From: IMCC2047 sp041395865
Lineage (GTDB): Bacteria; Pseudomonadota; Gammaproteobacteria; Pseudomonadales; IMCC2047
Assembly: GCA_041395865.1 (NCBI GenBank)
Contig: JAWKZQ010000001.1
Span: 310,001 to 374,000, forward strand
Direction: 5' to 3'
Length of the DNA stretch: 64,000 bases
The translations under genes were made by a program, and so were the position numbers. Of the stretch, positions 26,185-34,503 are shown one piece after another (position 1 is the stretch's first letter; each line of letters begins with the position of its first letter). The notes under the pieces are model-generated. The model saw nothing but the letters and a program-made list of their open reading frames with translations. It made no database searches and was not told the DNA's origin.

Positions 26185-27303
26185 ATGTGGCCGGAAAGCG
26201 GTGAACAGCAGCGCCCGTTACGTACCGGCCTGACAACGGGCTGTTGTGCGACGGCCTGCTGTGTGGCGGCAGCGCACCGGCTGCTGGGCCAGAAAGCGAT
26301 TACCCAGGCGACGGTGACCCTGCCGGCAAGGCGTGGTCAGCCGGGTAAACAGGTTGAGTTGGCGATTTGTGATTTAGCCTGTACAGCGGATGCCGCCCGT
26401 GCCGCCACCATTAAGGATGCCGGGGATGACCCGGACGTAACCCACGGCGCCAGGGTCTTTGTGGACCTGTGCCTGTCTGATGCGCCGGGTATCCAGCTTA
26501 GGGCGGGTGAAGGCGTGGGAACCGTGACCCGGGAAGGGCTGGCACTGGCTGTGGGTGAGCCGGCAATTAACCCGGTGCCGCGGCAGATGATTCGGCAACA
26601 TCTTGAGGACATTGCTGCGGAATATGGTTATCAGGGCGGCTTTGTGGTGAGCGTCGGCGTTGAAAAGGGCGAAGCCTTGGCGCAGAAAACCATGAATCCG
26701 CGGCTGGGAATTATGGGCGGCCTGTCGATTCTGGGAACCACCGGTATTGTGCGCCCCTTCTCCTGTGCGGCCTATATTGCGTCGATTCACCAGGGGATTG
26801 ATGTGGCGCTGGCCAATGGACTACAGCATATTGCGGCGACGACCGGCAACAGCAGTGAGGCAGCGATTCAGGCGCACTACGGCTTGGCGGAGATGGCGTT
26901 GATTGAAATGGGTGACTTTGCCGGTGCGGTACTGAAGTATTTAAAACAAAAGCCGGTGCCGAAAGTGAGCCTGTGCGGTGGTTTTGGCAAGTTGAGCAAG
27001 CTGGCCAATGGGCACCTCGATTTGCATAGCCGCGCCTCCAGTGTAGATTTTGCGCAATTGGCGGAACTGGCAAAACAGGCCGGTGCGAATGAGGCGTTGC
27101 AGGCGGCGGTCAGGCAAGCCAATACCAGTATCGAAGCATTAACGCTGTGCCAGCAGCAGGAAATTGATTTAGCGGCCGGTGTATGTGAGGCCGCATTACA
27201 GGAGGTCAGGCGGATTGTGCCTGCTGAGGTAACACTGGAGGTTTGGGCCGTCGATCGCAAAGGCCGGTTCATTGGTTGCGCCGGAGGCGGGGCTCTCCCA
27301 TGA
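26185..27303 (+). CDS. cbiD: Cobalt-precorrin-5B C1-methyltransferase CbiD
   Basis: C1 methylation of the corrin ring, the job done by CobF in the classical aerobic route. The N-terminal motif LRTGLTTGCCATACCVAAA and segments such as PFSCAAYIASIHQG and GNSSEAAI identify CbiD; the 372 residues are normal. The ATG at 26185 is preceded by a weak AACAGGG site. It overlaps cobK by 4 bp. Its presence beside CobN-type genes is part of the hybrid character of the locus. Confidence 0.95.
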   Translation: MWPESGEQQRPLRTGLTTGCCATACCVAAAHRLLGQKAITQATVTLPARRGQPGKQVELAICDLACTADAARAATIKDAGDDPDVTHGARVFVDLCLSDAPGIQLRAGEGVGTVTREGLALAVGEPAINPVPRQMIRQHLEDIAAEYGYQGGFVVSVGVEKGEALAQKTMNPRLGIMGGLSILGTTGIVRPFSCAAYIASIHQGIDVALANGLQHIAATTGNSSEAAIQAHYGLAEMALIEMGDFAGAVLKYLKQKPVPKVSLCGGFGKLSKLANGHLDLHSRASSVDFAQLAELAKQAGANEALQAAVRQANTSIEALTLCQQQEIDLAAGVCEAALQEVRRIVPAEVTLEVWAVDRKGRFIGCAGGGALP

Positions 27304-28064
27304 AATTATTGATCCTGGGCGGTACCGCTGATGCGCGCCGGTTGGCAAAACGTCTTCAGCTGAATTCGGCGGGTCAAAAACGAATTGAGCTCGATATGAT
27401 TTATAGCGTCGCCGGCCTGGTGCGGATGCCCGATGTGGATTGCACTGTGATCAGTGGCGGCTTTAGCCAGTACGGTGGGCTGAGGGCCTATATTGAGCAG
27501 CTGGGTATCGAGGCGGTGCTGGATGCTACGCATCCCTATGCGGAAAAAATGACCGGCACGGCCTATGCGGTGAGCCAACAGCTCGGATTACCCTATTGGC
27601 GATTCCACCGGGCTGCCTGGCAGCCGCAGGAAGGGGATCACTGGCAACCATTTGAAAGCTGGGCGCCGTTATTGGCTGCTTTGGTCCGCTTTAAGTCGGT
27701 TTTTTTAACGGCTGGCCAGCTTGATGAAGCCACCCTGGCCCGTCTGGGAGACTATGGACGGCAGGGTCAGCGGCAAGTATTGCGAACGGCTGTGGCACCA
27801 GCCCATGCACTGCCCGCGTCGATGCACTGGGTCAAGGCGATTGGGCCTTTCGATCTGGCCAATGAACTCGCCTTGATGCGTGAACATGCGATTGATGTGC
27901 TGGTGAGTAAAAACAGTGGCGGGCAGTCGACGGAGGCCAAGTTGGCTGCAGCCCGTAAGCTGGGTATTCCGGTGTTGATGCTGGAGCGACCGGCATTGCC
28001 AGCCGGCATGCCGGTTTTTGAGGAGTTGGATCAGTGTGCAGAGGCCGTTCTGAATGCCCTTTGA
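27300..28064 (+). CDS. cobK: Precorrin-6A / cobalt-precorrin-6A reductase
   Basis: NADPH-dependent reduction of the corrin macrocycle. The 254 residues begin LLILGGTADARRLAKRL and contain DATHPYAEKMTGTAY and VFLTAGQLDEATL, all typical of CobK/CbiJ. The start is the ATG overlapping the cbiD stop. An in-frame start upstream would overlap cbiD by 60 bp and is unlikely. The 3' end overlaps cobH by 11 bp. Confidence 0.95.
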   Translation: MKLLILGGTADARRLAKRLQLNSAGQKRIELDMIYSVAGLVRMPDVDCTVISGGFSQYGGLRAYIEQLGIEAVLDATHPYAEKMTGTAYAVSQQLGLPYWRFHRAAWQPQEGDHWQPFESWAPLLAALVRFKSVFLTAGQLDEATLARLGDYGRQGQRQVLRTAVAPAHALPASMHWVKAIGPFDLANELALMREHAIDVLVSKNSGGQSTEAKLAAARKLGIPVLMLERPALPAGMPVFEELDQCAEAVLNAL

Positions 28065-28695
28065 TTACGAAATAAACCCGCAAGCGATTGAAACGGAAAG
28101 CTTTCGGCAAATCCGTGAATTGACGGCCCTTGAGGACTTTACTCGTGAGCAACAGCAGGTCGTCATGCGCATGGTGCACAGCGTCGGCGTGCCGGAGCTG
28201 GCCGCCCAGGTACGTTTTAGCACGCAGGCCTGTGAAAGCGGGATGCAGGCGCTGGTGGCTGGCTGCCCGATTCTGTGTGATGCGGAGATGGTCAAGCAGG
28301 GTATTACCAAACGCATGATTCCCGTTCCGCCGCTCTGCTACCTCAATGATGAGCGTACGCCGGAGCTGGCCAGGGCGCGCGGTGAAACCCGCTCTATGGC
28401 GGCATTGCAACTCTGGCAGGAAAAACTGGCGGGCAGCGTGGTGGTGATCGGGAATGCGCCAACGGCCCTCTACCGGTTGCTGGAAATGATCGAAGCCGGA
28501 GCGGATAAACCCGCGTTAATTATCGGCATTCCGGTGGGCTTCGTGGGTGCGGCAGAATCCAAGCAGGCGCTTTGGGATGTGCATGAAACGTTGGGCGTCG
28601 AGTGTATCACCCTGCTGGGACGACAGGGCGGTAGCGCTATTGCCGCCTCGGTATGCAATGCCCTGTTGCGCTGTAATCGCGGCGAATATTATTGA
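28054..28695 (+). CDS. cobH: Precorrin-8X methylmutase
   Basis: Moves the C11 methyl group to C12, forming (hydrogeno)cobyrinate. The catalytic histidine lies in RMVHSVGVPEL (near residue 43). Other family landmarks are CDAEMVKQGI and IGNAPTALYRLLEMI. The 213 residues match CobH/CbiC. It overlaps cobK by 11 bp and is followed by a 25-bp gap to cobL. Confidence 0.96.
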   Translation: MPFDYEINPQAIETESFRQIRELTALEDFTREQQQVVMRMVHSVGVPELAAQVRFSTQACESGMQALVAGCPILCDAEMVKQGITKRMIPVPPLCYLNDERTPELARARGETRSMAALQLWQEKLAGSVVVIGNAPTALYRLLEMIEAGADKPALIIGIPVGFVGAAESKQALWDVHETLGVECITLLGRQGGSAIAASVCNALLRCNRGEYY

Positions 28696-28720
28696 GAGTG
28701 CTCTTTGAGAAACGAGTCGA

Positions 28721-29983
28721 ATGCCTGAACTGCAAATCCACATTATTGGCCTGGGTGTCACGGACACCGCAGAGCTCTCCGCCGCTGCGTTGGGCGCCCT
28801 GGCGAATTGTGAGCGGGTGCTGGGCTCGGCGCGCCAGCTTGAGGTGGTTGCCGGCCAGCTGAGCGGACAGCAAACCGATCGGCTGCCAGGCTTGGCAGAC
28901 TTTCCAGCTTACCTGGCCGACCTGATTCGCCAGGGGGTGAGTTCATTGGCGGTGCTGGCTTCGGGCGACCCCCTGTTTTACGGTATCGGTCGTTGGTTCA
29001 GCCAACGCTTTAACCGCCGTCAGCTGCATTTCTACCCGGCGGTTTCCAGCATCCAAATGGCCTGCCACCAGCTCGGGTTATCGTTGCAGGACGTTGAGGT
29101 ATTAAGCCTGCACGGACGACCGCTGGAGAAAATTCGCAGCAAGCTGCGAGCCCGCCAGACGTTGGTGGTGCTCACGGACAAGTACAGCCAGCCGCAGGAT
29201 TTGGCGCGCGAGTGTCTGGCGGCGGGATTTGACGAATCCCGCTTGAGCGTTTGCGAGGCGCTCGGTTATCCGCAGCAGCGGATCAGCCACTATACGGCCA
29301 ATGAAATGGTGCATGTGGACCAGGACTTTGATCCACTGCATATCACGGTGATTGAAACCTATGGCGATGGCGGCGTCTTGCCTGCTTTTCCGGGCATTCC
29401 CGATACGGCCTACGTAACCGATAAAGCGGACGGCAGGGGTATGCTGACCAAGCGCGATGTGCGGTTGTCCATTTTGTCGCTGCTGCAGCCGGGTAATCAT
29501 GAGGTGATTTGGGACATTGGCGCTGGTTGCGGCGGTGTCTCGATTGAATTGGCTTACTGGAATGAAACCACCCGGGTGGTGGCGATTGAGCATCACGATG
29601 AACGCTTTCGCTGCCTTGAGGCGAACCGGGACAAGTTCGGCGTGATGGGTAACCTGACGCTGGCACAGGGCCGCGCCCCCGAGGCGCTTGAGGGTTTGCC
29701 TGAACCGGACAAGATTTTTATAGGCGGCAGCGATGGCAGCCTGCCTGAACTGCTGGCGTTATGCTGGGCGAAACTGCCCGAACAGGGTGTGCTGGTCGCC
29801 AGTGCGGTGACCGAGCAAAGCAAGCAACAGTTGCTGGATTTTTATCACCAGCATGAGACGGCCAGGGACAGTCGCAGCGAGACCCTGCAGGTCGCCGTCA
29901 GCCACGGAAAACCCCTGGCAGGGCAGTTGGTGTACCGGCCCAGCCTGCCGGTCACGCTGTTTAAATTCAGCAAGAGTAAATGA
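28721..29983 (+). CDS. cobL: Precorrin-6Y C5,15-methyltransferase (decarboxylating), CbiE-CbiT fusion
   Basis: Methylates C5 and C15 and removes the C12 acetate carboxyl. The 420-residue protein fuses a CbiE domain (about 1-205; IIGLGVTDT, LASGDPLFYGIGRW) to a CbiT Rossmann methyltransferase domain (about 230-415; WDIGAGCGGVSIELAYW and KIFIGGSDG). The fused form is called CobL. Its stop overlaps the cobI start. Confidence 0.96.
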   Translation: MPELQIHIIGLGVTDTAELSAAALGALANCERVLGSARQLEVVAGQLSGQQTDRLPGLADFPAYLADLIRQGVSSLAVLASGDPLFYGIGRWFSQRFNRRQLHFYPAVSSIQMACHQLGLSLQDVEVLSLHGRPLEKIRSKLRARQTLVVLTDKYSQPQDLARECLAAGFDESRLSVCEALGYPQQRISHYTANEMVHVDQDFDPLHITVIETYGDGGVLPAFPGIPDTAYVTDKADGRGMLTKRDVRLSILSLLQPGNHEVIWDIGAGCGGVSIELAYWNETTRVVAIEHHDERFRCLEANRDKFGVMGNLTLAQGRAPEALEGLPEPDKIFIGGSDGSLPELLALCWAKLPEQGVLVASAVTEQSKQQLLDFYHQHETARDSRSETLQVAVSHGKPLAGQLVYRPSLPVTLFKFSKSK

Positions 29984-30726
29984 TGATGACAGGCGCGCAG
30001 TTAGATAAACCGACCGGCATCTTTATCGGTGTGGGTGTCGGTCCGGGCGATCCCGAGTTGATCACCCTGAAGGCCCTGAGGGCGATTCGTTCGGCCGATG
30101 TGATCAGCTATATTGCCAACGATAAGGGGGACTCCCAGGCCAGGCACATTGCCCGCGAAGCCCTGCAGGAGGTGAAAGCCGGCCAGCAGGAAATTCCGGT
30201 ATGTATGCCCATGTGCAATGATCGCCGTATTGCCAATGCGGTTTACGATGACGCAGCCAGCCGTATTGCAGAGCATCTTCGGCAGGGGCGTCATGTCGTT
30301 TTTATCTGTGAAGGCGATCCGCTGTTTTTCGGTTCCTTTACCTATTTGCTGGAACGCCTGCAGGAGGCTTTCCCTTGCCAGGTGATTCCGGGTATTTCCT
30401 CCATTAACTCGGCCTCAGCGGCTCTACGTCATCCGTTAACGCTCCTGAAGGAGTCGCTGGTGGTGGTCAGCGGCCGACATAGCGAAGCACAGTTACAGGA
30501 AGCCCTGTTACAGCATGACAGCGTGGTGATTATGAAGGCGGGCCGCTCGCGGCCACGAATTTTGTCGCTCCTGAAGACCACCAAGCGCTGGCACGAGGCG
30601 CGTTACCTGGAAAATATCGGCCGTCCCGGCGAACGGGTGATTGAGGACATGGATCAGCTGGCCGACGAACCCGGCCCGTATTTTTCCCTGTTTATAGTCA
30701 CCCGGGCGGAGCGTGATCGCTCATGA
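29980..30726 (+). CDS. cobI: Precorrin-2 C20-methyltransferase
   Basis: Adds the C20 methyl group to (cobalt-)precorrin-2. SAM-binding loops of the tetrapyrrole methylase fold are present: GVGVGPGDPELITLKA and FICEGDPLFFGSF. VIPGISSINSASAAL is typical of CobI/CbiL. There are three consecutive ATG codons, and any could start; the first overlaps the cobL stop. The length of about 248 residues is normal. The 3' end overlaps cbiG by 4 bp. Confidence 0.95.
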   Translation: MMMTGAQLDKPTGIFIGVGVGPGDPELITLKALRAIRSADVISYIANDKGDSQARHIAREALQEVKAGQQEIPVCMPMCNDRRIANAVYDDAASRIAEHLRQGRHVVFICEGDPLFFGSFTYLLERLQEAFPCQVIPGISSINSASAALRHPLTLLKESLVVVSGRHSEAQLQEALLQHDSVVIMKAGRSRPRILSLLKTTKRWHEARYLENIGRPGERVIEDMDQLADEPGPYFSLFIVTRAERDRS

Positions 30727-31499
30727 TACGCATTGTGGCGCTCACCGAAGCCGGAAGAAAGCTGGCCGCACGGATCAAAACCGAGCTGGTGGATGCCGAG
30801 TTATGGTATAAACCCCAGCCCTTTACCGAACAGGTGCAGCAAGCTTTTTCGGCGGGCGACCGCTTGATCCTGATCTGCGCCACCGGCATTGCCGTCAGAA
30901 CGTTGGGGCCGGTGCTGGCCGACAAGCATCGAGACCCGGCGGTGCTGGTGCTGGATGAATTGGGCCGGTTTGTGATTCCGTTGCTGTCGGGGCATGAAGG
31001 CGGTGCCAATGAATGGGGCGCCCAGGTGGCGGAAAAAATCGGCGCACAATTGGTGCTGACAACAGCCAAATCCTATTTAAAGCCGGTGTATTGTGTCGGC
31101 ATGGGGTGCGAGCGGGACACGCCCCTGGCGGAAATCGCCGATTTGTTCAGCGACTGCCTCCAGCAGGTGGGGCTGAACATCGACAACCTGAGCAGTATTA
31201 ACAGCATTGATATCAAGGCTGACGAACAGGGCTTCATTGATCTGGCAAAGGTCAGCCAATTGCCGTTCCGCACCTGGAATAAAACGCAGCTTGGGTCAGT
31301 GGAAAAACTGCTCAGCACCCGTTCGGATTATGTGTTCAACACCGTGGGTGTTTATGGCGTGGCCGAATCGGCGGCGCTCTACGGGGCCCAGCAGGACAGT
31401 GGCGACTGGGATACAGCGCCGGAGTTGTTGTTGCCGAAACAGAAAAAAGGCCGGGTAACCTGTGCGGTGGCACGGGCCTATCGGAAGGATGTGAATTAA
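30723..31499 (+). CDS. cbiG: Cobalt-precorrin-5A hydrolase, compact CbiG
   Basis: Opens the delta-lactone and removes the two-carbon fragment in the early-cobalt route. The N-terminal CbiG domain (CATGIAVRTLGPVLADKHRD, LLSGHEGGAN) is joined almost directly to the C-terminal CbiG/CobE-like domain beginning YCVGMGCERDTP near residue 121. At 258 residues it is about 90 shorter than Salmonella CbiG, lacking the middle domain. It overlaps cobI and precedes cobJ by 3 bp. Confidence 0.9.
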   Translation: MIRIVALTEAGRKLAARIKTELVDAELWYKPQPFTEQVQQAFSAGDRLILICATGIAVRTLGPVLADKHRDPAVLVLDELGRFVIPLLSGHEGGANEWGAQVAEKIGAQLVLTTAKSYLKPVYCVGMGCERDTPLAEIADLFSDCLQQVGLNIDNLSSINSIDIKADEQGFIDLAKVSQLPFRTWNKTQLGSVEKLLSTRSDYVFNTVGVYGVAESAALYGAQQDSGDWDTAPELLLPKQKKGRVTCAVARAYRKDVN

Positions 31500-31502
31500 A
31501 GA

Positions 31503-32285
31503 ATGACTAAGTTGTTTGTAGTAGGCACAGGCCCTGGCGATGCCGGGCTGGTTGCGCCAAAAGCGCGGGCCGCGATTGAGGCGAGCACGGATCTGGTCGC
31601 CTACGGGCTGTACCTCGACCTGCTGGGCGATGTCTGCGAGGGTAAAACGCACCATGACCTGCCGTTGGGCGAAGAAATCAATCGTGCCCGTCTGGCACTG
31701 GATCTGGCGGCCGCAGGGAAAACCACGGCGCTGGTATCCAGCGGCGATATCGGTATCTATGCCATGGCGACACTGGTATTTGAACTGCTGGACCGGCAGC
31801 TAGCGGGTGATGAGGATCACCCGGAATGGCTGGACGTGGAGATTGAGGTGATCCCGGGCATTTCGGCAATGCAGGCCGGTGCGGCACGAGTGGGCGCCTT
31901 GCTGGGACATGACTTTTGTACCGTATCCCTGTCGGACCTGCTGACGCCCTGGGAAACCATCGAGCAGCGTATTCACTGCGCGGGCAAGGGCGACTTCGTA
32001 ATTTCCTTTTACAACCCGGTTTCGAAAAAACGCGATTGGCAGTTGAATGCGGCACGCGACATTCTGTTGCAGTACCGCCCGGCCTCAACGCCGGTGTTGC
32101 TGGGCCGGCAGTTAACCCGTGCCGACGAAAGCATTCGTATTATTACCCTGGGCGAGCTGGATGCCCGGGATGTGGATATGTTTACCTTGGTATCGGTGGG
32201 TAACAGCGAGTCGCGCCATATTGTGAATGGCAGTAAAGAGTGGATCTATACCCCACGCGGGTACAAGAAAAAGCTGAGCGCCTGA
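31503..32285 (+). CDS. cobJ: Precorrin-3B / cobalt-factor III C17-methyltransferase
   Basis: C17 methylation with ring contraction. The tetrapyrrole methylase signatures are VVGTGPGDAGLVAPKA and LVSSGDIGIYAMATL, with VIPGISAMQAGAARVGALLG and ISFYNPVSKKRDWQL typical of CobJ/CbiH. It has 260 residues with no extra C-terminal domain. It is the last gene before a 149-bp gap and may end the first co-transcribed block. Confidence 0.94.
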   Translation: MTKLFVVGTGPGDAGLVAPKARAAIEASTDLVAYGLYLDLLGDVCEGKTHHDLPLGEEINRARLALDLAAAGKTTALVSSGDIGIYAMATLVFELLDRQLAGDEDHPEWLDVEIEVIPGISAMQAGAARVGALLGHDFCTVSLSDLLTPWETIEQRIHCAGKGDFVISFYNPVSKKRDWQLNAARDILLQYRPASTPVLLGRQLTRADESIRIITLGELDARDVDMFTLVSVGNSESRHIVNGSKEWIYTPRGYKKKLSA

Positions 32286-32323
32286 TTTGTTATTGTGCTT
32301 GGTCTGGCGGTGTTAAAAATGGC

Positions 32324-32351
32324 TTCAAAATGCTTATTTATGATTTATAAA
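32324..32351 (+). promoter_or_regulatory. Possible internal promoter before cobM
   Basis: The only sizeable gap in the plus-strand cob cluster (32286-32434) is AT-rich and holds TTCAAA (32324-32329), a 16-nt spacer and TATAAA (32346-32351). This could give cobM-bluB transcription independent of the riboswitch. I see no riboswitch blocks in this gap. Confidence 0.4.
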
Positions 32352-32434
32352 CTGCGCGTTTTCAGCAATTTTTACCTTGCCAGCCCTTCGCTCATGACAC
32401 AAATAAGACGCTCAGAAAACTTACAGGAATAAAG

Positions 32435-33223
32435 ATGACTGTTTATTTTATCGGTGCCGGACCCGGTGATCCGGAACTGATTACCGTCAAGGGGCAGCGC
32501 CTGATTGCCCAGTGCCCGGTAATTCTCTACGCCGGTTCGCTGGTGCCGCGGGAAATTCTCGAGGTGGCCGAGGGGCATGCCGAGCAGATTATTGATACCG
32601 CCTCCATCGATCTGGAGGAAATTATGGCGCACATTCAAGCGGCCCATGCCGAAGGCAAGGATGTGGCGCGTGTGCATTCTGGCGATCCGTCGGTCTACGG
32701 GGCCATTGGCGAGCAGATCCGCCGCCTCGAGCAGCTCGGTATAGATTTTGAAGTCATCCCCGGCGTCACGGCGACGTCGGCCTCGGCAGCCTGGCTGGGT
32801 AAGGAACTGACTTTGTCCGGTGTGTCGCAGACTATCATTATGACGCGCTACGAAGGTAAAACACCCTTCCCGGAGCGGGAGCGACTGCCAGAGCTGGCGC
32901 GCAGCGGTGCCACGCTGGCGATTCACCTGGGTGTGACGCGCATCCATAAAATCGTCGAGGAACTCATTCCCCATTACGGTGAAGATTGCCCGGTGGCGGT
33001 GTGTTACCGGACCTCCTGGCCGGATCAGGACAAGGTCATAGGCACTTTATCCGATATCGTTGCCAAAGTGCGCGAAAAGAAATTTACCCGTACGACGCTG
33101 ATCCTGGTGGGCCATGTGCTCGACAGCGACCAGTTCCGGGATTCCTACCTGTACAGCAAGGATCAGGCGCATATTTACCGCCCCAAGGTAAAGCCTGCCG
33201 AACCGCGTACGGTAAAACGCTGA
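32435..33223 (+). CDS. cobM: Precorrin-4 / cobalt-precorrin-4 C11-methyltransferase
   Basis: C11 methylation of the contracted ring. Motifs: FIGAGPGDPELITVKG, ARVHSGDPSVYGAIGEQ, VIPGVTATSASAAWLG and MTRYEGKTPFPERE, typical of CobM/CbiF. The 262 residues are normal length. It is separated from cobJ by 149 bp, unlike the tight spacing elsewhere in the cluster. A 45-codon gene follows after 26 bp. Confidence 0.95.
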   Translation: MTVYFIGAGPGDPELITVKGQRLIAQCPVILYAGSLVPREILEVAEGHAEQIIDTASIDLEEIMAHIQAAHAEGKDVARVHSGDPSVYGAIGEQIRRLEQLGIDFEVIPGVTATSASAAWLGKELTLSGVSQTIIMTRYEGKTPFPERERLPELARSGATLAIHLGVTRIHKIVEELIPHYGEDCPVAVCYRTSWPDQDKVIGTLSDIVAKVREKKFTRTTLILVGHVLDSDQFRDSYLYSKDQAHIYRPKVKPAEPRTVKR

Positions 33224-33249
33224 TTAGCGTTCAATCAAAAGGTTAACCG

Positions 33250-33387
33250 ATGAAAAAACGAGACATTATCCTGGCCATTCTGATTCTTATTGGCCTGTAC
33301 CTGACGGCCAGTAACTACCAGGAAGAACAGGAAAGTGCCGGGCCTGCGGTTGAACAGCAAACAGACGCCGCTTCACAGAGTGAGTAG
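33250..33387 (+). CDS. 45-residue single-pass membrane protein
   Basis: A short open frame between cobM and cobW, MKKRDIILAILILIGLYL followed by a polar acidic tail of about 27 residues (NYQEEQESAGP and onward). Basic residues then one hydrophobic helix predict a small inner-membrane protein with the tail outside, or an uncleaved signal anchor. The ATG follows AGGTTAACCG, and cobW starts 7 bp after its stop. No homologue is known to me. Its position, spacing and classic membrane-protein pattern argue it is real. Confidence 0.6.
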   Translation: MKKRDIILAILILIGLYLTASNYQEEQESAGPAVEQQTDAASQSE

Positions 33388-33394
33388 AGACATT

Positions 33395-34480
33395 ATGCAA
33401 TTAAATAAAATTCCCGCCACGGTTGTTACCGGTTTTCTCGGTAGCGGTAAAACAACCCTGTTATCCAATGTGCTGAAACAGGCCGCCGGTAAGCGTATCG
33501 CCGTGATTGTGAACGAATTCGGCGAACTGGATATCGACGCGGATCTGTTGCGCAGTTGCCCGCTCAGCTGTGACGAGGAAGACACGAGTGCGGCTGTCCG
33601 CGGGCAGGATGGCATTTACGAGCTGGCCAACGGCTGTATCTGCTGTACCGTGGAAGAGGAGTTTCTGCCGGTGATGAAACAGCTGGTGGCGCGCCGTGAC
33701 GATATTGACCATATCCTGATCGAAACCAGTGGCCTGGCGTTGCCCAAACCGTTGGTGCAGGCCTTTAACTGGCCGGAGATCAAGCAGTTCTGTACCGTGG
33801 ATGCGGTGATTACCGTGGTGGACGGCCCGGCGGTGAGCGCGGGACGTTTTGCCCACGACGAGGCGTTGGTGGAAGCCCAGCGTCAGGCTGATGAAAGCCT
33901 GGATCACGATCCCAGCCTGCGGGAATTGCTGGAAGACCAGCTCAGCGCTGCCGATCTGGTGGTCGTCAGTAAAAACGACCTGCTGAATGACGACGAGCGT
34001 GCGCGGGTTGAGCAATTGCTGGCCGCCAAGTTGCCGGAGTCGGTAAAAACCACCTACATCAGCCATGGCGAAAGCCAATTGGACCTGCTGCTGGGCATCG
34101 AAGCGGCTGCTGAGGAGCGGATCGACCAGGTGCATAACCATCACGACCATCATCATGATCATGGCCACGAGCACGATCATGCCCATGATCATTTCGATTC
34201 CTTCGTCATCACGCTGAATGAAGTGGAAGCCGAGCCTCTGCAGGTGGCGCTGAAGGGTTTGCTGGCAGAGCATAATATTTTTCGTGCCAAGGGCTTCGCG
34301 GCGCTGCCCGGCAAACCGATGCGACAGGTTTTGCAGGCGGTGGGCGAGCGGTTGGACGTACACTTTGACCGTCTTTGGCAGGCCGATGAGGCGCGCCAGA
34401 CCCGGCTGGTGTTTATCGGCAAGGAACTGGACGAGGCGGTTGTTCGCCAGGCGCTGGAAACGGCGCAAGTGGCAGTATAA
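33395..34480 (+). CDS. cobW: CobW-type metal GTPase (COG0523)
   Basis: Metallochaperone GTPase thought to supply Co2+ to the CobN chelatase. The 361 residues contain Walker A TGFLGSGKTTLLSNVL, the metal-binding CxCC motif GCICCTVEEEF and, near residues 246-265, a run of alternating His and Asp/Glu residues. A CobW C-terminal domain follows. The start is the ATG at 33395; an upstream in-frame start would run through the preceding small gene. cobN begins 23 bp downstream, matching the usual cobW-cobN pairing. Confidence 0.95.
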   Translation: MQLNKIPATVVTGFLGSGKTTLLSNVLKQAAGKRIAVIVNEFGELDIDADLLRSCPLSCDEEDTSAAVRGQDGIYELANGCICCTVEEEFLPVMKQLVARRDDIDHILIETSGLALPKPLVQAFNWPEIKQFCTVDAVITVVDGPAVSAGRFAHDEALVEAQRQADESLDHDPSLRELLEDQLSAADLVVVSKNDLLNDDERARVEQLLAAKLPESVKTTYISHGESQLDLLLGIEAAAEERIDQVHNHHDHHHDHGHEHDHAHDHFDSFVITLNEVEAEPLQVALKGLLAEHNIFRAKGFAALPGKPMRQVLQAVGERLDVHFDRLWQADEARQTRLVFIGKELDEAVVRQALETAQVAV

Positions 34481-34503
34481 GGCCCGGATAACGGCGAACG
34501 CCT

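Noticed and set aside
32286..32434. Second cobalamin riboswitch before cobM
   Set aside because: None of the conserved blocks (GCCACTG, GGGAA, B12 box) occur in this gap.
33461..34468. 335-codon minus-strand frame opposite cobW
   Set aside because: Shadow of cobW, whose P-loop and CxCC motifs are intact on the plus strand.
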